In this document: positions 7,292 through 18,428 of the stretch, one piece after another | Numbering within the stretch: position 1 is the first letter of the stretch | Layout: every line of letters starts with the position of its first letter | Translations under genes and position numbers: made by a program | DNA from: Paenibacillus sp. | Lineage (GTDB): Bacteria; Bacteroidota; Bacteroidia; Bacteroidales; Muribaculaceae | DNA: 41,754 bases | NCBI GenBank assembly: GCA_023663345.1 | Contig: JAMPHR010000001.1 | Location: 572,932-614,685 of the forward strand | Direction of reading: 5' to 3' | The notes under the pieces: model-generated | Databases searched by the model: none | Seen by the model: the letters and a program-made list of their open reading frames with translations, nothing else | What the model was told of the DNA's origin: nothing

Positions 7292-9246
7292 GCGACGTGA
7301 TCAGACTGTTGCCCGACTCGGTGGCCAATCAGATAGCCGCCGGAGAGGTGATACAGCGTCCGGCCTCGGTGATCAAGGAACTGGTGGAAAACTCCATCGA
7401 TGCGGGAGCCACAGCGGTGACCATAGTGCTGAAGGATGCCGGACGCACGCTGATACAGGTGATCGACAATGGCTCGGGCATGAGTGATACCGATGCCCGT
7501 CTGGCTTTCGAGCGCCATGCTACAAGCAAGATATCCCAGGCCGACGATCTGTTTACACTCCACACCATGGGATTCCGTGGCGAGGCCCTTGCCTCGATCG
7601 CGGCCATCGCCCAGGTGGATCTGCGCACAATGCGCCAGGGTGAGACCCTCGGCACACGCATACTCATCAACGGTTCCAAGGTAGAGAGCCAGGAACCAGA
7701 GGCATGTGTACCCGGATCCAACATGATGGTCAAAAACCTCTTCTTCAATGTACCTGCCCGGCGCAAGTTCCTGAAGAAAGACTCCGTGGAGCTGAGTGCG
7801 ATAATGCGCGAGTTTGAGCGCCTCGCCCTCGTCAACACCGGTATAGACTTCACCCTCATCAGCAACGACACCACTGTCCACTCGCTGATGCACGGCCCTA
7901 TGAAGAAAAGGATCTGTGACCTCTTCGGCAAGAATCTCGACAAGCAACTCATCCCCATCGAGACCGACACCTCAATCGTGAGCGTCAACGGATTTGTGGG
8001 CCTGCCCGAGAATGCCCGCCGGCGCAATCCGTTGCAATTCTTCATGGTCAACGGACGCAACATGCGTCACCCCTATTTCCACAAGGCCGTGATGCAGTGT
8101 TATGAGAAGTTGATCCCGGCCGACACACAGCCCAACTATTTCATCAACCTCAGGGTGGATCCCGAGACCATTGACGTAAACATCCACCCCACCAAGAACG
8201 AAATAAAGTTCGAGAACGAGCAAGCGATATGGCAGATACTCACCGCAGCCATCCGCGACTCGCTCGGACGCTTCAATGTGGGACCCTCGCTCGATTTCGA
8301 CCGCGAGGACGCACCCGATATACCTGTGTTCGACCCTAACGCCGAGAAGATGCCCGAGATTGATATCGACCCGGGTTATAATCCGTTTGGCGAACCTATC
8401 CCCTCACCGGCCGAGATATTCGGGAGCGATTACACGCCTCCGGTCCATAATCCGTTCTCACGGCCTGCGGTATCTCCGTCGACCCGCATGTCGGCAGGCT
8501 CGGGATCCTCAATCGGTGGTGGCACGGGCAAACGCACATCGGCGGCTACCGACTGGGCCAAGCTTTACGATGACTTCATGCGCAAGCGCGATGAAGGGTT
8601 GGAGTCAGCACCTCAGGCTGAGGAGAGCGCCCCGACCGAGCTACCGCTCGACCACGGCACTCCCGCCCAGACCCAACAACCGTTCCTGGGCAATGCCATG
8701 CAGTACAAGGATGCTTATATCCTCACACCCACTCACGACGGCCTCATGGTCATAGACCAGCACAGAGCCCACCTGAGGGTACTCTACGACTCCTACATTT
8801 CCCATGCCCATGAGCAGGAATTTGTGGCCCAGGCCACCATGTTCCCCGAAGTGCTCGAGCTGTCGGCCGCCCAGAGCGCTGTGCTCACCGACATAGTGAA
8901 GTGCATGGGTGAGCTCGGATTCATCATCACCCATCGCGGTGGCACCACATGGAGTATCGACGGAGTGCCGTCACAGCTCATCGATACCTCGTCGCGCGAC
9001 ATGGTGCTCGGCATGATCGAATCGATCACCGAGACCGGCCTCGACATAGCCTCGGCCATGCAGGAACAGGTGGCACGATCCATGGCCCGATCCGGAGCCA
9101 TCAGGCGTGGCCAACCGTTGACAGCCGACGAGATCGACCGTCTGCTCAGTGACCTGTTCCGCTCCAAATCACCCGCCGTCACCCCCGACGGAAAAAATGT
9201 ATTCGCAATAATCCCCAACGACTATCTCAGCCGGCTGTTCGGTTAA
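7288..9246 (+). CDS. mutL: DNA mismatch repair protein MutL
   Basis: This 652-residue GHKL ATPase contains ELVENSIDAG (E34 is the presumed catalytic base), DNGSGM (60-65) and GFRGEALASIA. An unstructured linker at about 340-450 precedes the C-terminal dimerisation domain. In that domain the motif that is DQHA(x)2E(x)4E in endonuclease-type MutLs reads DQHRAHLRVLYD (490-501), and the terminal CPHGRP-type motif is replaced by SPAVTPDGKNV. Nicking activity is therefore doubtful. The start overlaps the previous stop by 4 nt. It would couple MutS mismatch recognition to downstream repair. Confidence 0.97.
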   Translation: MSDVIRLLPDSVANQIAAGEVIQRPASVIKELVENSIDAGATAVTIVLKDAGRTLIQVIDNGSGMSDTDARLAFERHATSKISQADDLFTLHTMGFRGEALASIAAIAQVDLRTMRQGETLGTRILINGSKVESQEPEACVPGSNMMVKNLFFNVPARRKFLKKDSVELSAIMREFERLALVNTGIDFTLISNDTTVHSLMHGPMKKRICDLFGKNLDKQLIPIETDTSIVSVNGFVGLPENARRRNPLQFFMVNGRNMRHPYFHKAVMQCYEKLIPADTQPNYFINLRVDPETIDVNIHPTKNEIKFENEQAIWQILTAAIRDSLGRFNVGPSLDFDREDAPDIPVFDPNAEKMPEIDIDPGYNPFGEPIPSPAEIFGSDYTPPVHNPFSRPAVSPSTRMSAGSGSSIGGGTGKRTSAATDWAKLYDDFMRKRDEGLESAPQAEESAPTELPLDHGTPAQTQQPFLGNAMQYKDAYILTPTHDGLMVIDQHRAHLRVLYDSYISHAHEQEFVAQATMFPEVLELSAAQSAVLTDIVKCMGELGFIITHRGGTTWSIDGVPSQLIDTSSRDMVLGMIESITETGLDIASAMQEQVARSMARSGAIRRGQPLTADEIDRLLSDLFRSKSPAVTPDGKNVFAIIPNDYLSRLFG

Positions 9247-9269
9247 CCGCCCACATATCATCCACCATC

Positions 9270-10514
9270 ATGAGACCTCTTGCCTGGCCCGCCATATCAT
9301 CACTCCAATCCATCAAAGCCGTGAGGGCTATGCTCACCGTCATTACCCTGATGATGGCACTTATCATCCCTGCCACTTCCCTGGCCCGTGGCCCCGAGGT
9401 GTCGTTGCTGATATGTGGCGAGGGAGCCGAGATATATGAACTTGAGGGACATGCCGGATTGCGCATAGATCATCCCGAGCTTGGGGATTTCACAGTCAAC
9501 TGGGGTGTATTCGACTTCAACTCCCCCAATTTCGTGTACCGTTTCGTGAAAGGGGAGACCGATTATATCGCTGCAGCCGCTCCCACCGAGTATTTCCTCC
9601 AGGCCTACCATCGCCAGGGGCGCACCGTCAAGGAGCTGAAACTCAATCTCGATTCCATCCAGGCCGAACGCATCACCGCCCTCGCCCTGGAGAACCTGAA
9701 ACCCGAGAACCGGGTGTACCGCTACAACTATGTGCTCGACAACTGTGCCACCCGCCCCCTCGAGATGATCGAGGCCGCTATAGGCGACACTCTCACCCTC
9801 GCGCCCCACAGCCTTACACCTCAGGATGCAAGCACTTTCCGCAACGTCATGAGGTACTATCACCGCAACTATCCGTGGTACCAGTTTGGCATCGACCTGG
9901 CCCTGGGCAGCGGCATCGACCGCCCCATCTCGGCGCGCGAGGCCGGATTCGCTCCGGTAGTGCTTGAGGAGATGGTCAGCGGGGCAAAATTACCCTCCGG
10001 TGAACAATTGACCCTACGTGATGGTTATCTTGTCGGCGCACCATCCGATCCATCCCCCTCAGCCGGTCCAACGCCCTGGTATCTCTCCCCACTTTTTCTC
10101 TCAATCCTCCTCCTTGCCATAGCGATATGGGCAAGCGTGGCACAGGTTAAAGGTCACCCCCGGGGCGCACGATGGTTCGATACTCTCTACTTCACCCTCA
10201 CGGGTCTCGCAGGATTGTTGCTCACCTTCCTGATATTCGTGTCGGTCCACGAAGCCACGTCGCCCAACTGGCTGTATCTCTGGCTGAATCCACTATGTTT
10301 CATCGGAGCAGTCACCCCGTGGCTAAAATGCGCCAAACGCTTGGAGATATGCTATCAAAGTGTTAACTTTGCACTCTTGGTTGCGCTGAGCATCATATTC
10401 TTATGCGGCATTCAGTCGCCCAACCCCGCTTTCGTTCCGCTCATGCTGGCCTCGGCCCTCAGAGCGGCCACCGATATCTACACATTATGCTCAAAAAGAA
10501 AGACCTCTCGATAA
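9270..10514 (+). CDS. DUF4105 / Lnb N-terminal periplasmic domain membrane protein
   Basis: This 414-residue protein has an N-terminal signal or anchor (K16/R19 then a hydrophobic core). A DUF4105-type domain at about 45-250 includes GHAGLRI, VNWGVFDFN and YNYVLDNCATRP; the His and Cys residues there are conserved in the family. About four transmembrane helices follow at the C-terminus (about 270-400). An internal ATG at 9330 could start translation, but it would remove the basic residues before the hydrophobic core, so I kept 9270. DUF4105 has a cysteine-peptidase-like fold and no settled function in Bacteroidota. It lies 23 nt after mutL and overlaps the next gene by 28 nt. Confidence 0.82.
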   Translation: MRPLAWPAISSLQSIKAVRAMLTVITLMMALIIPATSLARGPEVSLLICGEGAEIYELEGHAGLRIDHPELGDFTVNWGVFDFNSPNFVYRFVKGETDYIAAAAPTEYFLQAYHRQGRTVKELKLNLDSIQAERITALALENLKPENRVYRYNYVLDNCATRPLEMIEAAIGDTLTLAPHSLTPQDASTFRNVMRYYHRNYPWYQFGIDLALGSGIDRPISAREAGFAPVVLEEMVSGAKLPSGEQLTLRDGYLVGAPSDPSPSAGPTPWYLSPLFLSILLLAIAIWASVAQVKGHPRGARWFDTLYFTLTGLAGLLLTFLIFVSVHEATSPNWLYLWLNPLCFIGAVTPWLKCAKRLEICYQSVNFALLVALSIIFLCGIQSPNPAFVPLMLASALRAATDIYTLCSKRKTSR

Positions 10515-12124
10515 ATACCCGCATCGCATGTGCGCTCGTGGCCTCCATGGTTTCCATCGGAGTCCTCTCGGCACAGACCGGAGCCAAAGCCCCGTCACCG
10601 AGGCCCACGCTTGTGGTAGGTATTTTCGTGGAGGGACTCACCGCCGAATATGTCGACCTGTTGAGGTCCAATTTCGGTGCCGACGGCTTCAACCGTCTCA
10701 TCGACCGCGGTGTCACCGTGCGCAACGTTGACTATGGCCCCGGTATAGACGCTACAGCCGCCACCGCCATGCTTGTGACTGGCGCTGCTCCTGCGGTCAA
10801 CGGCATCCCGTCGGCCACCGCGTGGGACATGTCCACCAAGCGTGAGCATCCTGTGATGCTCGACGCATCGTTTGCCGGAAGCATGGACGAGCGCCAGCTC
10901 AGTCCGGCCAGTCTGCTCGTATCAACACTCAGTGATGAGATACGTATCAGCGACGGCGGCCTCGGCCAGGTACACTCGATAGCCACCGACGCGCAACCCG
11001 CCATACTGCTGGCCGGCCACGCCGGCAACAGCTGTTTCTGGATAAGCGATATCGACGGCAAATGGACCTCGGCCAATCATTACCGCGAGACACCCGTCCC
11101 GGTGGCCAAGCGCAACGTGGGCCTCACACTGGCCTCACGCCTTGACACCATGGCCTGGGAACCCGCCATCGCCCTCGACCGCTATCCCGACCTCCCCGAA
11201 TACAAGAAACTCTACCCGTTCCGCATAACATTCCCCGCCAAGTCCACCGACCGCTTCAAGATATTCAAGACATCGGCAATGGGCAACCGCGAGGTAACAC
11301 AGACGGCTGTCGACTACATCTCATCGCTCCCGCTGGGCAAGCGTGGTGTCACCGACATGTTGAGCATCGGGGTTAATGTAAGCCCCTATCTGTACGGACG
11401 CGATGCCGACAACCGCATCGAGACCATGGATGCATACGTGCGCCTCGACCGCGACATCGCCTCCATAGTCAAGGCCATAGAGAAAGGCCCGGGAATGGCC
11501 AACACACTGCTCTTTGTGGCCGGAACCCCCGCCCCCGCCGGTGGCAAGCGTGACGAGGAGAAATGGAACATCCCCACCGGGCAATTCTCCCCCCGCAAAG
11601 CCGTGTCGCTCCTCAACATGTATCTCATGGCCCTCCATGGCAACGGCGAGTGGGTCAACGGATACCACAACGGATTCTTCTACCTCAACCGCGACATGAT
11701 CAAGGAGCGCGACATGAGCGATGCCGACATACGTCGCGAAAGCGCGGAATTTCTCGCCCGCATGAGCGGTGTGAGCGACGTCTACACAATCGACGACATC
11801 CTCGCCCGCAGGGCCGGAGACAACCCCTCGGCCATACAGCGCAATATCTCGGCCTCACACGCCGGCGATCTCCTCGTGATGGTCAATCCCGGATGGGAAG
11901 TGACCGACGGCGAGGAATACTCCGTGCCCGGCCAGTCACAATCCCAGCTTCCTGTAGTGCGCTGGCAGGCCACGACTTCACCTGTATATATTCTTTCACC
12001 TGATATCTCGGCCACGGAGATCGTGGAGAGAGTAGATGCCCGTGCGATAGCCCCAACCGTGGCTCGCATCCTGCGCATACGGTCGCCCAATGCGGCCTCG
12101 CTCCCTCCGATCCGGATCAATTAG
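10487..12124 (+). CDS. alkaline-phosphatase-superfamily protein, probably catalytically dead
   Basis: This 545-residue protein has an N-terminal signal peptide (about residues 1-30) and the overall fold pattern of PafA-type alkaline phosphatases / type I phosphodiesterases (PF01663-like). However, where active members have an Asp metal ligand (VVDQM) it has E49 (FVEGL). The nucleophile Thr slot before TG appears to be A94. The DYVGH ligand segment reads SPYLYG (about 298-303), and ADHG reads AGTP (about 345-348). These assignments are by-eye alignment. It is therefore likely a pseudoenzyme with a binding or structural role in the periplasm. I chose the ATG at 10487, which overlaps the previous gene by 28 nt. 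Confidence 0.8.
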   Translation: MLKKKDLSINTRIACALVASMVSIGVLSAQTGAKAPSPRPTLVVGIFVEGLTAEYVDLLRSNFGADGFNRLIDRGVTVRNVDYGPGIDATAATAMLVTGAAPAVNGIPSATAWDMSTKREHPVMLDASFAGSMDERQLSPASLLVSTLSDEIRISDGGLGQVHSIATDAQPAILLAGHAGNSCFWISDIDGKWTSANHYRETPVPVAKRNVGLTLASRLDTMAWEPAIALDRYPDLPEYKKLYPFRITFPAKSTDRFKIFKTSAMGNREVTQTAVDYISSLPLGKRGVTDMLSIGVNVSPYLYGRDADNRIETMDAYVRLDRDIASIVKAIEKGPGMANTLLFVAGTPAPAGGKRDEEKWNIPTGQFSPRKAVSLLNMYLMALHGNGEWVNGYHNGFFYLNRDMIKERDMSDADIRRESAEFLARMSGVSDVYTIDDILARRAGDNPSAIQRNISASHAGDLLVMVNPGWEVTDGEEYSVPGQSQSQLPVVRWQATTSPVYILSPDISATEIVERVDARAIAPTVARILRIRSPNAASLPPIRIN

Positions 12125-12140
12125 CTATCGACTGTAAGTA

Positions 12141-12281
12141 ATCACTGATCAGATATTGGCTTGCTTTAACCGATCCGGAAGGGGATAACCGTTACGGAAT
12201 CTCCTCAGCTCATTTCAACTATACATTCACACTCCAATAAACCACCCAAAGCAACCGCTGATTACTGATCATGAAATTGGC
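12141..12281. repeat. imperfect direct repeat in the secA leader
   Basis: ATCACTGATCAGATATTGGC (12141-12160) and a similar ATTACTGATCATGAAATTGGC (12261-12281) lie in the 183-nt gap before secA. Each contains the palindrome TGATCA. The role is unknown; they may be a paired regulator site or chance. No canonical promoter box was seen in this gap. Confidence 0.3.
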
Positions 12282-12307
12282 ATCAGGGTTGCGAATCAGA
12301 TAAAGTT

Positions 12308-15300
12308 ATGTCACTAACATCATTCATAACCAAACTCTTCGGCAACAAGTCGACCCGCGACCTCAAGGAGATCGAGCCTATCGTAAGGCAGATCGAGGCC
12401 CTTGAGCCCGAAGTGAAAGCTCTCACCATCGACCAACTGCGCGAACGCATCAGCGACATCCGCGCCGACATAAAGCAGGCCATTTCGGCCGAGCAGGAGG
12501 AGAACGCCCGCCTCAAGATCGAGGTTGAGGAACTCCCCTTTGACGAGCGTCAGCCCATCTGGGATAAGATCGACCGCAACGAAAAGACAATGCTCGACAC
12601 CATCGAGGAGCGTCTCAACCACCACCTCCCCATGGTATTTGCCGTGGTACGAGAGAGCGCTGCCCGCTTTGCTGCCAACGAGACCATCGTGGTGAAAGCC
12701 ACCGAGCTCGACCGCGAACTGGCCGCACGTGGCAAGGACTTCGTGAGCATCGACGGCGACAACGCCATCTGGAAAAACCACTGGATGGCCGGCGGAAACG
12801 AGATCACCTGGGACATGGTGCATTACCGCGTACAGCTCATCGGCGGTATCGTGCTCCACCAAGGCAAGATCGCCGAGATGGCTACCGGTGAGGGTAAGAC
12901 CCTCGTGGCTACGCTCCCCGTGTTCCTCCGCTCCCTCTCGGGTCGTGGCGTGCATGTGGTCACCGTCAACGACTACCTCTCCAAGCGTGACTCGGAGTGG
13001 ATGGGCCCGCTCTACATGTTCCACGGCTCTACAGTCGACTGTATCGACAAGCATCAGCCCAACACCCCCGCCCGTCGCGCCGCCTACAACTGCGACATCA
13101 CCTTCGGTACCAACAACGAGTTTGGTTTCGACTACCTGCGCGACAACATGGCCATGACTCCCGGCGACATGGTACAGCGCAAGCACTACTATGCAATCGT
13201 CGACGAGGTTGACTCAGTGCTCATCGACGATGCCCGTACCCCTCTCATCATCTCGGGTCCCGTGCCCAAGGGCGATGATCAGCTCTTCGACCAGTACCGC
13301 ACCAATGTGGAGAAGGTCTACGAGGCCCAGCGTCGCCTCGTCACCAAGATCCTGGCCGATGCAAAAGCCAAGATCGCATCCGACGACAAGGAGACCCGCA
13401 AGGAAGGCGCACTCCTGCTCTACCGCGCGTTCAAGGGCCTGCCCAAGAACGGTGCCCTCATCAAGTTCCTCTCCCAGGACGGCATGAAGAACCTCATGCT
13501 CGAGACCGAGGCCTACTATCTGCAGGACAACCAGCGCGAGATGCCTACCGTCACCGATCCACTCTACTTCGTGATCGATGAGAAGAACCGTAGCGTGGAG
13601 CTCACCGACAAAGGCATCGACGAGCTCACCGGCAAGAGCGACGACCCGCAGTTCTTCGTGCTCCCCGACATCGCCGCCCAGCTTTCGGAGGCCGAGGTGA
13701 TCGAAGATCCCGCCGAGCGCGCACGCCGCAAGGACGAGCTGATGCAGGATTACGCCGTGAAGGCCGAGCGCGTCCACACCGTGACCCAGCTCCTCAAGGC
13801 CTACACCCTCTTCGAGAAGGATGTTGAATACGTGATCGACGAGGGCAAGATCAAGATTGTGGATGAGCAGACTGGCCGTATCATGGAGGGCCGCCGCTAC
13901 TCCGACGGTCTCCACCAGGCTATCGAGGCCAAGGAGCGCGTGAAGGTAGAGGCAGCTACACAGACATTCGCCACCATCACTCTCCAGAACTACTTCCGCA
14001 TGTATCACAAGCTCGCCGGTATGACCGGTACAGCCGAGACCGAGGCCGGAGAGCTCTGGGACATCTATAAACTCGACGTGGTCACCATCCCCACCAACCG
14101 CCCCGTGGCGCGTATCGACATGGACGACCGCGTGTACAAGACCAAGAAAGAGAAATACGCCGCCGTGATCGATGAGATCGTGAAGATGCGCGACGAGGGC
14201 CGTCCCGTGCTCGTGGGCACCACCTCGGTCGAGATCTCCGAGCTGCTCAAACGTATGCTCGACATGCGCAAGATCGAGTCACAGGTACTCAACGCCAAGC
14301 TCCACCAGCAGGAGGCCCAGATCGTGGCCAATGCCGGTAAGAAAGGCATGGTGACCATCGCCACTAACATGGCCGGCCGTGGTACCGACATCAAGCTCAC
14401 CCCCGAGGTGAAAGCCGCAGGCGGATTGGCCATCATCGGCACCGAGCGTCACGAATCGCGCCGTGTCGACCGCCAGTTGCGCGGACGTTCCGGCCGTCAG
14501 GGCGACCCGGGTTCATCAGTATTCTACGTATCGTTCGAGGATCAGCTGATGCGCCTCTTCGCCACCGACCGCGTGATGAAGATGCTCGACACCCTCGGTC
14601 TCAAGGAGGGCGAGCGCATCGAGAGCCGCATGGTCACCAATGCCATCGGAAATGCCCAGAAGCGTGTCGAGGAGAACAACTTCGGTATCCGCAAACGCCT
14701 CCTCGAGTATGACGACGTGATGAACAAGCAGCGTACCTACATCTACAACCGCCGTCACCATGCACTCCTCGGCGAGCGCATCGGCATCGACATCGCCAAC
14801 ATGATGTGGGACGTGATCGAGAACTTCATCAACAACACCTATCCTGCCGACTATCAGGATCTGGCCATGGAGCTCTTCAAGACCCTCACCATCGAGGCTC
14901 CGTTCAACGAGGAGGAGTTCCGCAACATGTCCAAGGAGGAGGCCATCGAGCGCGTACATGCTGCCGCCAACGAGGCGTTCAACCGCAAGCGCGACCGCAT
15001 CATCGAGGTAGCAATGCCAGTGGTGACCGATTGCGTGGAGAACCGCGGATTCAAGGGTCGCATCGCCGTGCCCATGACCGACGGCAAGCGATTCTTCAAC
15101 CTCGTGGTCGACATCGACGAGGCTTACCGCACCGGCTGTAAGTCGATCGTCAAGGAGTGGCACAAGGCTGTGCTCCTCGTCACCATCGACGAGCTGTGGA
15201 AAGAACACCTGCGCGAGCTCGACCAGCTGCGCCAGAGCGTGCAGAACGCATCCTACGAGCAGAAGGATCCCCTGGTGATCTACAAGGTAGAGTCGTTCCA

Positions 15301-15724
15301 CCTGTTTGAGAACATGCTCAACCAGCTCAACGTCAAGGCCATGTCGACCCTCATGCGCGGACAGATCTATGTACAGCAGGCTCCTCCTCAGGCACCCCAG
15401 GCCCCTCAGGCTCCCGCCGAACCTGCAACCGACGATAGCACCGAGACCAAGGATGAGACTCCCGCTCCCGCACAGGAGGCACCCGCCCGTCCTCAGCCCG
15501 AGCTGAAGCGTGCCGCCCCCGAGCGTCGCGAGGACTATTCCAAGTATCAGACCTCACGCGAGAATCTCCCCGGTGAGGCTGCCCAGCGCGCTGCCGCCCA
15601 GGGAGCAGGCCGTTCTTCACAGCCCACTCAGCCCGTTAAGGCCGGTCCCCGCATCAACCGTAACGATCCCTGCCCCTGCGGATCAGGCAAGAAGTATAAG
15701 AACTGCCACGGTCGCGGACTCTGA
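12308..15724 (+). CDS. secA: preprotein translocase ATPase SecA
   Basis: This 1138-residue protein is long even for the Bacteroidota SecA type. Walker A ([10 protein letters not shown]) is near residue 195 and the DEVD-containing Walker B ([10 protein letters not shown]) near 298. The GRGTDIKL and [14 protein letters not shown] helicase motifs are in the second nucleotide-binding domain. A Gln/Pro/Ala-rich linker at about 1025-1110 precedes a C-terminal SEC-C zinc motif ([13 protein letters not shown], about 1121-1133). It drives Sec-dependent export at the inner membrane and serves the many secreted proteins of this window. It is separated from the upstream operon by 183 nt and followed by a large hairpin. 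Confidence 0.98.
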   Translation: MSLTSFITKLFGNKSTRDLKEIEPIVRQIEALEPEVKALTIDQLRERISDIRADIKQAISAEQEENARLKIEVEELPFDERQPIWDKIDRNEKTMLDTIEERLNHHLPMVFAVVRESAARFAANETIVVKATELDRELAARGKDFVSIDGDNAIWKNHWMAGGNEITWDMVHYRVQLIGGIVLHQGKIAEMATGEGKTLVATLPVFLRSLSGRGVHVVTVNDYLSKRDSEWMGPLYMFHGSTVDCIDKHQPNTPARRAAYNCDITFGTNNEFGFDYLRDNMAMTPGDMVQRKHYYAIVDEVDSVLIDDARTPLIISGPVPKGDDQLFDQYRTNVEKVYEAQRRLVTKILADAKAKIASDDKETRKEGALLLYRAFKGLPKNGALIKFLSQDGMKNLMLETEAYYLQDNQREMPTVTDPLYFVIDEKNRSVELTDKGIDELTGKSDDPQFFVLPDIAAQLSEAEVIEDPAERARRKDELMQDYAVKAERVHTVTQLLKAYTLFEKDVEYVIDEGKIKIVDEQTGRIMEGRRYSDGLHQAIEAKERVKVEAATQTFATITLQNYFRMYHKLAGMTGTAETEAGELWDIYKLDVVTIPTNRPVARIDMDDRVYKTKKEKYAAVIDEIVKMRDEGRPVLVGTTSVEISELLKRMLDMRKIESQVLNAKLHQQEAQIVANAGKKGMVTIATNMAGRGTDIKLTPEVKAAGGLAIIGTERHESRRVDRQLRGRSGRQGDPGSSVFYVSFEDQLMRLFATDRVMKMLDTLGLKEGERIESRMVTNAIGNAQKRVEENNFGIRKRLLEYDDVMNKQRTYIYNRRHHALLGERIGIDIANMMWDVIENFINNTYPADYQDLAMELFKTLTIEAPFNEEEFRNMSKEEAIERVHAAANEAFNRKRDRIIEVAMPVVTDCVENRGFKGRIAVPMTDGKRFFNLVVDIDEAYRTGCKSIVKEWHKAVLLVTIDELWKEHLRELDQLRQSVQNASYEQKDPLVIYKVESFHLFENMLNQLNVKAMSTLMRGQIYVQQAPPQAPQAPQAPAEPATDDSTETKDETPAPAQEAPARPQPELKRAAPERREDYSKYQTSRENLPGEAAQRAAAQGAGRSSQPTQPVKAGPRINRNDPCPCGSGKKYKNCHGRGL

Positions 15725-15809
15725 TCCCATCCTCCGAGAGCACTCCCGGCAACCATCCGCTGAGTGCCTACACATAAGCCGGCCCATAAACCCGGCCATA
15801 ACCACCATC

Positions 15810-15852
15810 AAGGCCATCCCGCCCACATCAACATCTGTGGCAGGATGGCCTT
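15810..15852 (+). terminator. hairpin terminator after secA
   Basis: AAGGCCATCC (15810-15819) pairs with GGATGGCCTT (15843-15852), and an inner CCACA/TGTGG stem (15823-15827 with 15836-15840) extends it. The following T-run is short, so termination may be weaker than usual. Confidence 0.6.
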
Positions 15853-16076
15853 AATGGTAAATTCTGTTAATTGCGCGGATAAACAATCCGGCGGTGGTTG
15901 CCGTTTTATATGTTAAGGTGGCATATAGGCACGGCACTTCAGGCCCATATCGTTTCCGTCACAATTATCCTCACGTATCAGATTTATTCAAACAATGACA
16001 ATTTAAGTTAAAATTTCAATTTTAAGTAATAAATTGTTAACTTTGCAAGCAAATAGAGTAAAATTCCAATAGTTCC
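15853..16076. other. intergenic leader of the malic enzyme gene
   Basis: Together with the hairpin this makes a gap of about 350 nt without a gene. The only element supported is a -7 box, TAACTTTG at 16038-16045, 31 nt before the ATG. No exact -33 TTTG is spaced correctly. No riboswitch or RNA gene was recognised. Confidence 0.5.
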
Positions 16077-18353
16077 ATGGCAAAAGTTACAAAGCAGATG
16101 GCGCTGGACTACCACAAGTATCCGCGTCCAGGCAAGATAGAAGTGATCCCCACCAAGCCATACGCCACACAGGCCGACCTCGCACTGGCCTATTCGCCCG
16201 GCGTGGCTTATCCCTGTCTCGAAATACAGGAGACTCCCGAGAAGGCTTATGATTATACCGATAAGGGCAACCTTGTGGCCGTAATCTCCAACGGCACAGC
16301 AGTGCTCGGTCTCGGCAACATCGGCGCCTTGGCAGGCAAGCCGGTTATGGAGGGAAAGGCCCTGCTATTCAAGATATTCGCCGGACTCGATTGCTACGAC
16401 ATCGAGATCGATGAGAAGGACCCCGAGAAATTCATCTCCATCGTCAAGGCCCTCGGCCCGACATTCGGAGGCATCAACCTTGAGGACATCAAGGCTCCCG
16501 AGTGCTTCGAGATCGAGACACGCCTGAAGGCCGAAATGGATATCCCCGTGATGCACGACGACCAGCACGGCACAGCCATCATCTCGGCCGCCGGCCTGCT
16601 CAACGCGCTTGAGATCCAGGGAAAACGCATCGAGGATGTACGCCTCGTTGTCAACGGAGCCGGGGCTGCCGCCGTGTCATGCACCAAGCTCTACATTGCC
16701 CTCGGCGTGAAGAAGGAGAACGTGGTGATGTGCGACAGCAAGGGAGTGATCTCCGACAAGCGCACCGACCTCAATTCCCAGAAAGCATTCTTTGCCACCA
16801 CGCGCCCCATCACCACCCTGGCTGAAGCCATGAAGGATGCCGATGTGTTCCTCGGCCTCTCGGTCAAGGATGTGGTCACCCCCGAGATGATCAAGTCCAT
16901 GGCACCCAGGCCCATAGTGTTCGCCCTCGCCAACCCCGATCCCGAGATCGCCTATGAGGTAGCCACCGCTGCCCGTCCCGACCTCATCATGGCCACCGGA
17001 CGCTCCGACTATCCCAACCAGATCAACAACGTGCTCGGATTCCCATACATATTCCGTGGCGCGCTCGATTGCGGAGCCTCCGAGATCAACGAGACCATGA
17101 AGATCTATGCTGTGCGCGCGATCGCCGAGATAGCCAAGCTCCCTGTGCCTCAGGTAGTGAACGCCGCCTACGGACGCGCCAACCTGAAATTCGGACGCGA
17201 ATACATCATCCCCACCCCATTCGATCCCCGCTTGCTCACCGCCGTGAGCCCCGCCGTGGCTCGCGGAGCCATGGAGAGCGGAGTTGCACGCCGTCCCATC
17301 GAGGATTGGGCCGCTTACGACGAGAAACTGCTCCGCCTCAAGGGCAACGACCGCAAGTTCACCCGCCGTCTCAACGAGGCAGCCCGCACCAGCCCCAAGC
17401 GTGTGGTGTTTGCCGAGGCCAATACCGACAATATGCTCCGTGCAGCCACCATCGCAGCCGCCGATGGCATGTGTATCCCCATCCTGCTCGGCAACGAGGA
17501 GATGATACAGAAGCGCGCCGACCGTCTGGGACTCGACATCTCGGGACTCGAGATCGTCAACCTGCGCCACGACCGCGAGGCACCGCGCCGCGAGAAGTAT
17601 GCCGCCAAGCTGTCGGAGAAGCGTCAGCGCCAAGGCGAAAACTTCGAGAGCGCCCTCGACAAGATGTTTGACCGCAACTACTTCGGTATGATGATGGTGG
17701 AGAACGGCGACGCCGATGCCTTCATCGCCGGCACCCGCGCAGCCAACAACCGCACCGGCGAGATAGCCCGCGAGGTAATAGGACTCAAGGACGGCATAGA
17801 CCACTTCGCCACAATGCACGTGATCGAGACCTCCAAGGGCACCTACTTCCTGGCCGACACCATGATCAACGGCAACGCCGACGAGGACACCCTGCTCGAC
17901 ATCACCCGCCTCACAGCCGATGCTGTCAAATTCTTCGCCCACGATCCCGTCATGGCCATGGTATCCTACTCCAACTTCGGTTCCAATGGCGAGCCCGAGT
18001 GTACCAAGGTACATGCAGTGGTCGACAAGATGCACGCCATGTATCCCGACCTGCCCATCGACGGAGAAATGCAGATCAACTATGCCCTCAACTCCGAGGT
18101 GCGCGACCAGGTGTTCCCCTTCAACAAGCTCAAGGGCAAGGAGGTCAACACCCTCGTGTTCCCCAACCTCTCGGCAGCCAACTCGGCCTACCGTCTCATG
18201 CTCGAGATGGGTGTGGGCGAGTCGATCGGCCCGATCCAGATGGGTCTGAAGAAACCTATCCACTTCATCAATGTGGATGCCGAGGTGCGCGACATCATCA
18301 ACCTCATCGCCATCGCCGTGATTGACGCCGCAGTCCTCGATAACAAGGCCTGA
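16077..18353 (+). CDS. maeB: NADP-dependent malic enzyme fused to a phosphotransacetylase domain
   Basis: This 758-residue MaeB-type fusion has a malic enzyme half at about 1-425 and a phosphate acetyl/butyryltransferase-like half at about 430-758. The first half includes [13 protein letters not shown] (about 38-50), [10 protein letters not shown] (about 157-166) and the Rossmann motif [11 protein letters not shown] (about 190-200). The second half includes [11 protein letters not shown] and [13 protein letters not shown]. The first half decarboxylates malate to pyruvate with NAD(P) reduction. The second half is thought to be a regulatory acetyl-CoA sensor in this family rather than an active transferase. 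It is a single-gene unit with its own -7 box and terminator. Confidence 0.95.
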   Translation: MAKVTKQMALDYHKYPRPGKIEVIPTKPYATQADLALAYSPGVAYPCLEIQETPEKAYDYTDKGNLVAVISNGTAVLGLGNIGALAGKPVMEGKALLFKIFAGLDCYDIEIDEKDPEKFISIVKALGPTFGGINLEDIKAPECFEIETRLKAEMDIPVMHDDQHGTAIISAAGLLNALEIQGKRIEDVRLVVNGAGAAAVSCTKLYIALGVKKENVVMCDSKGVISDKRTDLNSQKAFFATTRPITTLAEAMKDADVFLGLSVKDVVTPEMIKSMAPRPIVFALANPDPEIAYEVATAARPDLIMATGRSDYPNQINNVLGFPYIFRGALDCGASEINETMKIYAVRAIAEIAKLPVPQVVNAAYGRANLKFGREYIIPTPFDPRLLTAVSPAVARGAMESGVARRPIEDWAAYDEKLLRLKGNDRKFTRRLNEAARTSPKRVVFAEANTDNMLRAATIAAADGMCIPILLGNEEMIQKRADRLGLDISGLEIVNLRHDREAPRREKYAAKLSEKRQRQGENFESALDKMFDRNYFGMMMVENGDADAFIAGTRAANNRTGEIAREVIGLKDGIDHFATMHVIETSKGTYFLADTMINGNADEDTLLDITRLTADAVKFFAHDPVMAMVSYSNFGSNGEPECTKVHAVVDKMHAMYPDLPIDGEMQINYALNSEVRDQVFPFNKLKGKEVNTLVFPNLSAANSAYRLMLEMGVGESIGPIQMGLKKPIHFINVDAEVRDIINLIAIAVIDAAVLDNKA

Positions 18354-18386
18354 CCTGCCGGGTCGGCGACCTTGATTTAGCATATA

Positions 18387-18428
18387 TCCGTGCCGTGAGC
18401 CTTCCGGGCTTTCGGCACGGATTTTATG
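18387..18428 (+). terminator. rho-independent terminator after maeB
   Basis: TCCGTGCCG (18387-18395) pairs perfectly with CGGCACGGA (18413-18421) and is followed by TTTTATG. Confidence 0.85.

Noticed and set aside
6838-7947. 369-codon minus-strand frame across the OstA-like/mutL junction
   Set aside because: Antisense to two certain genes and without domain features.
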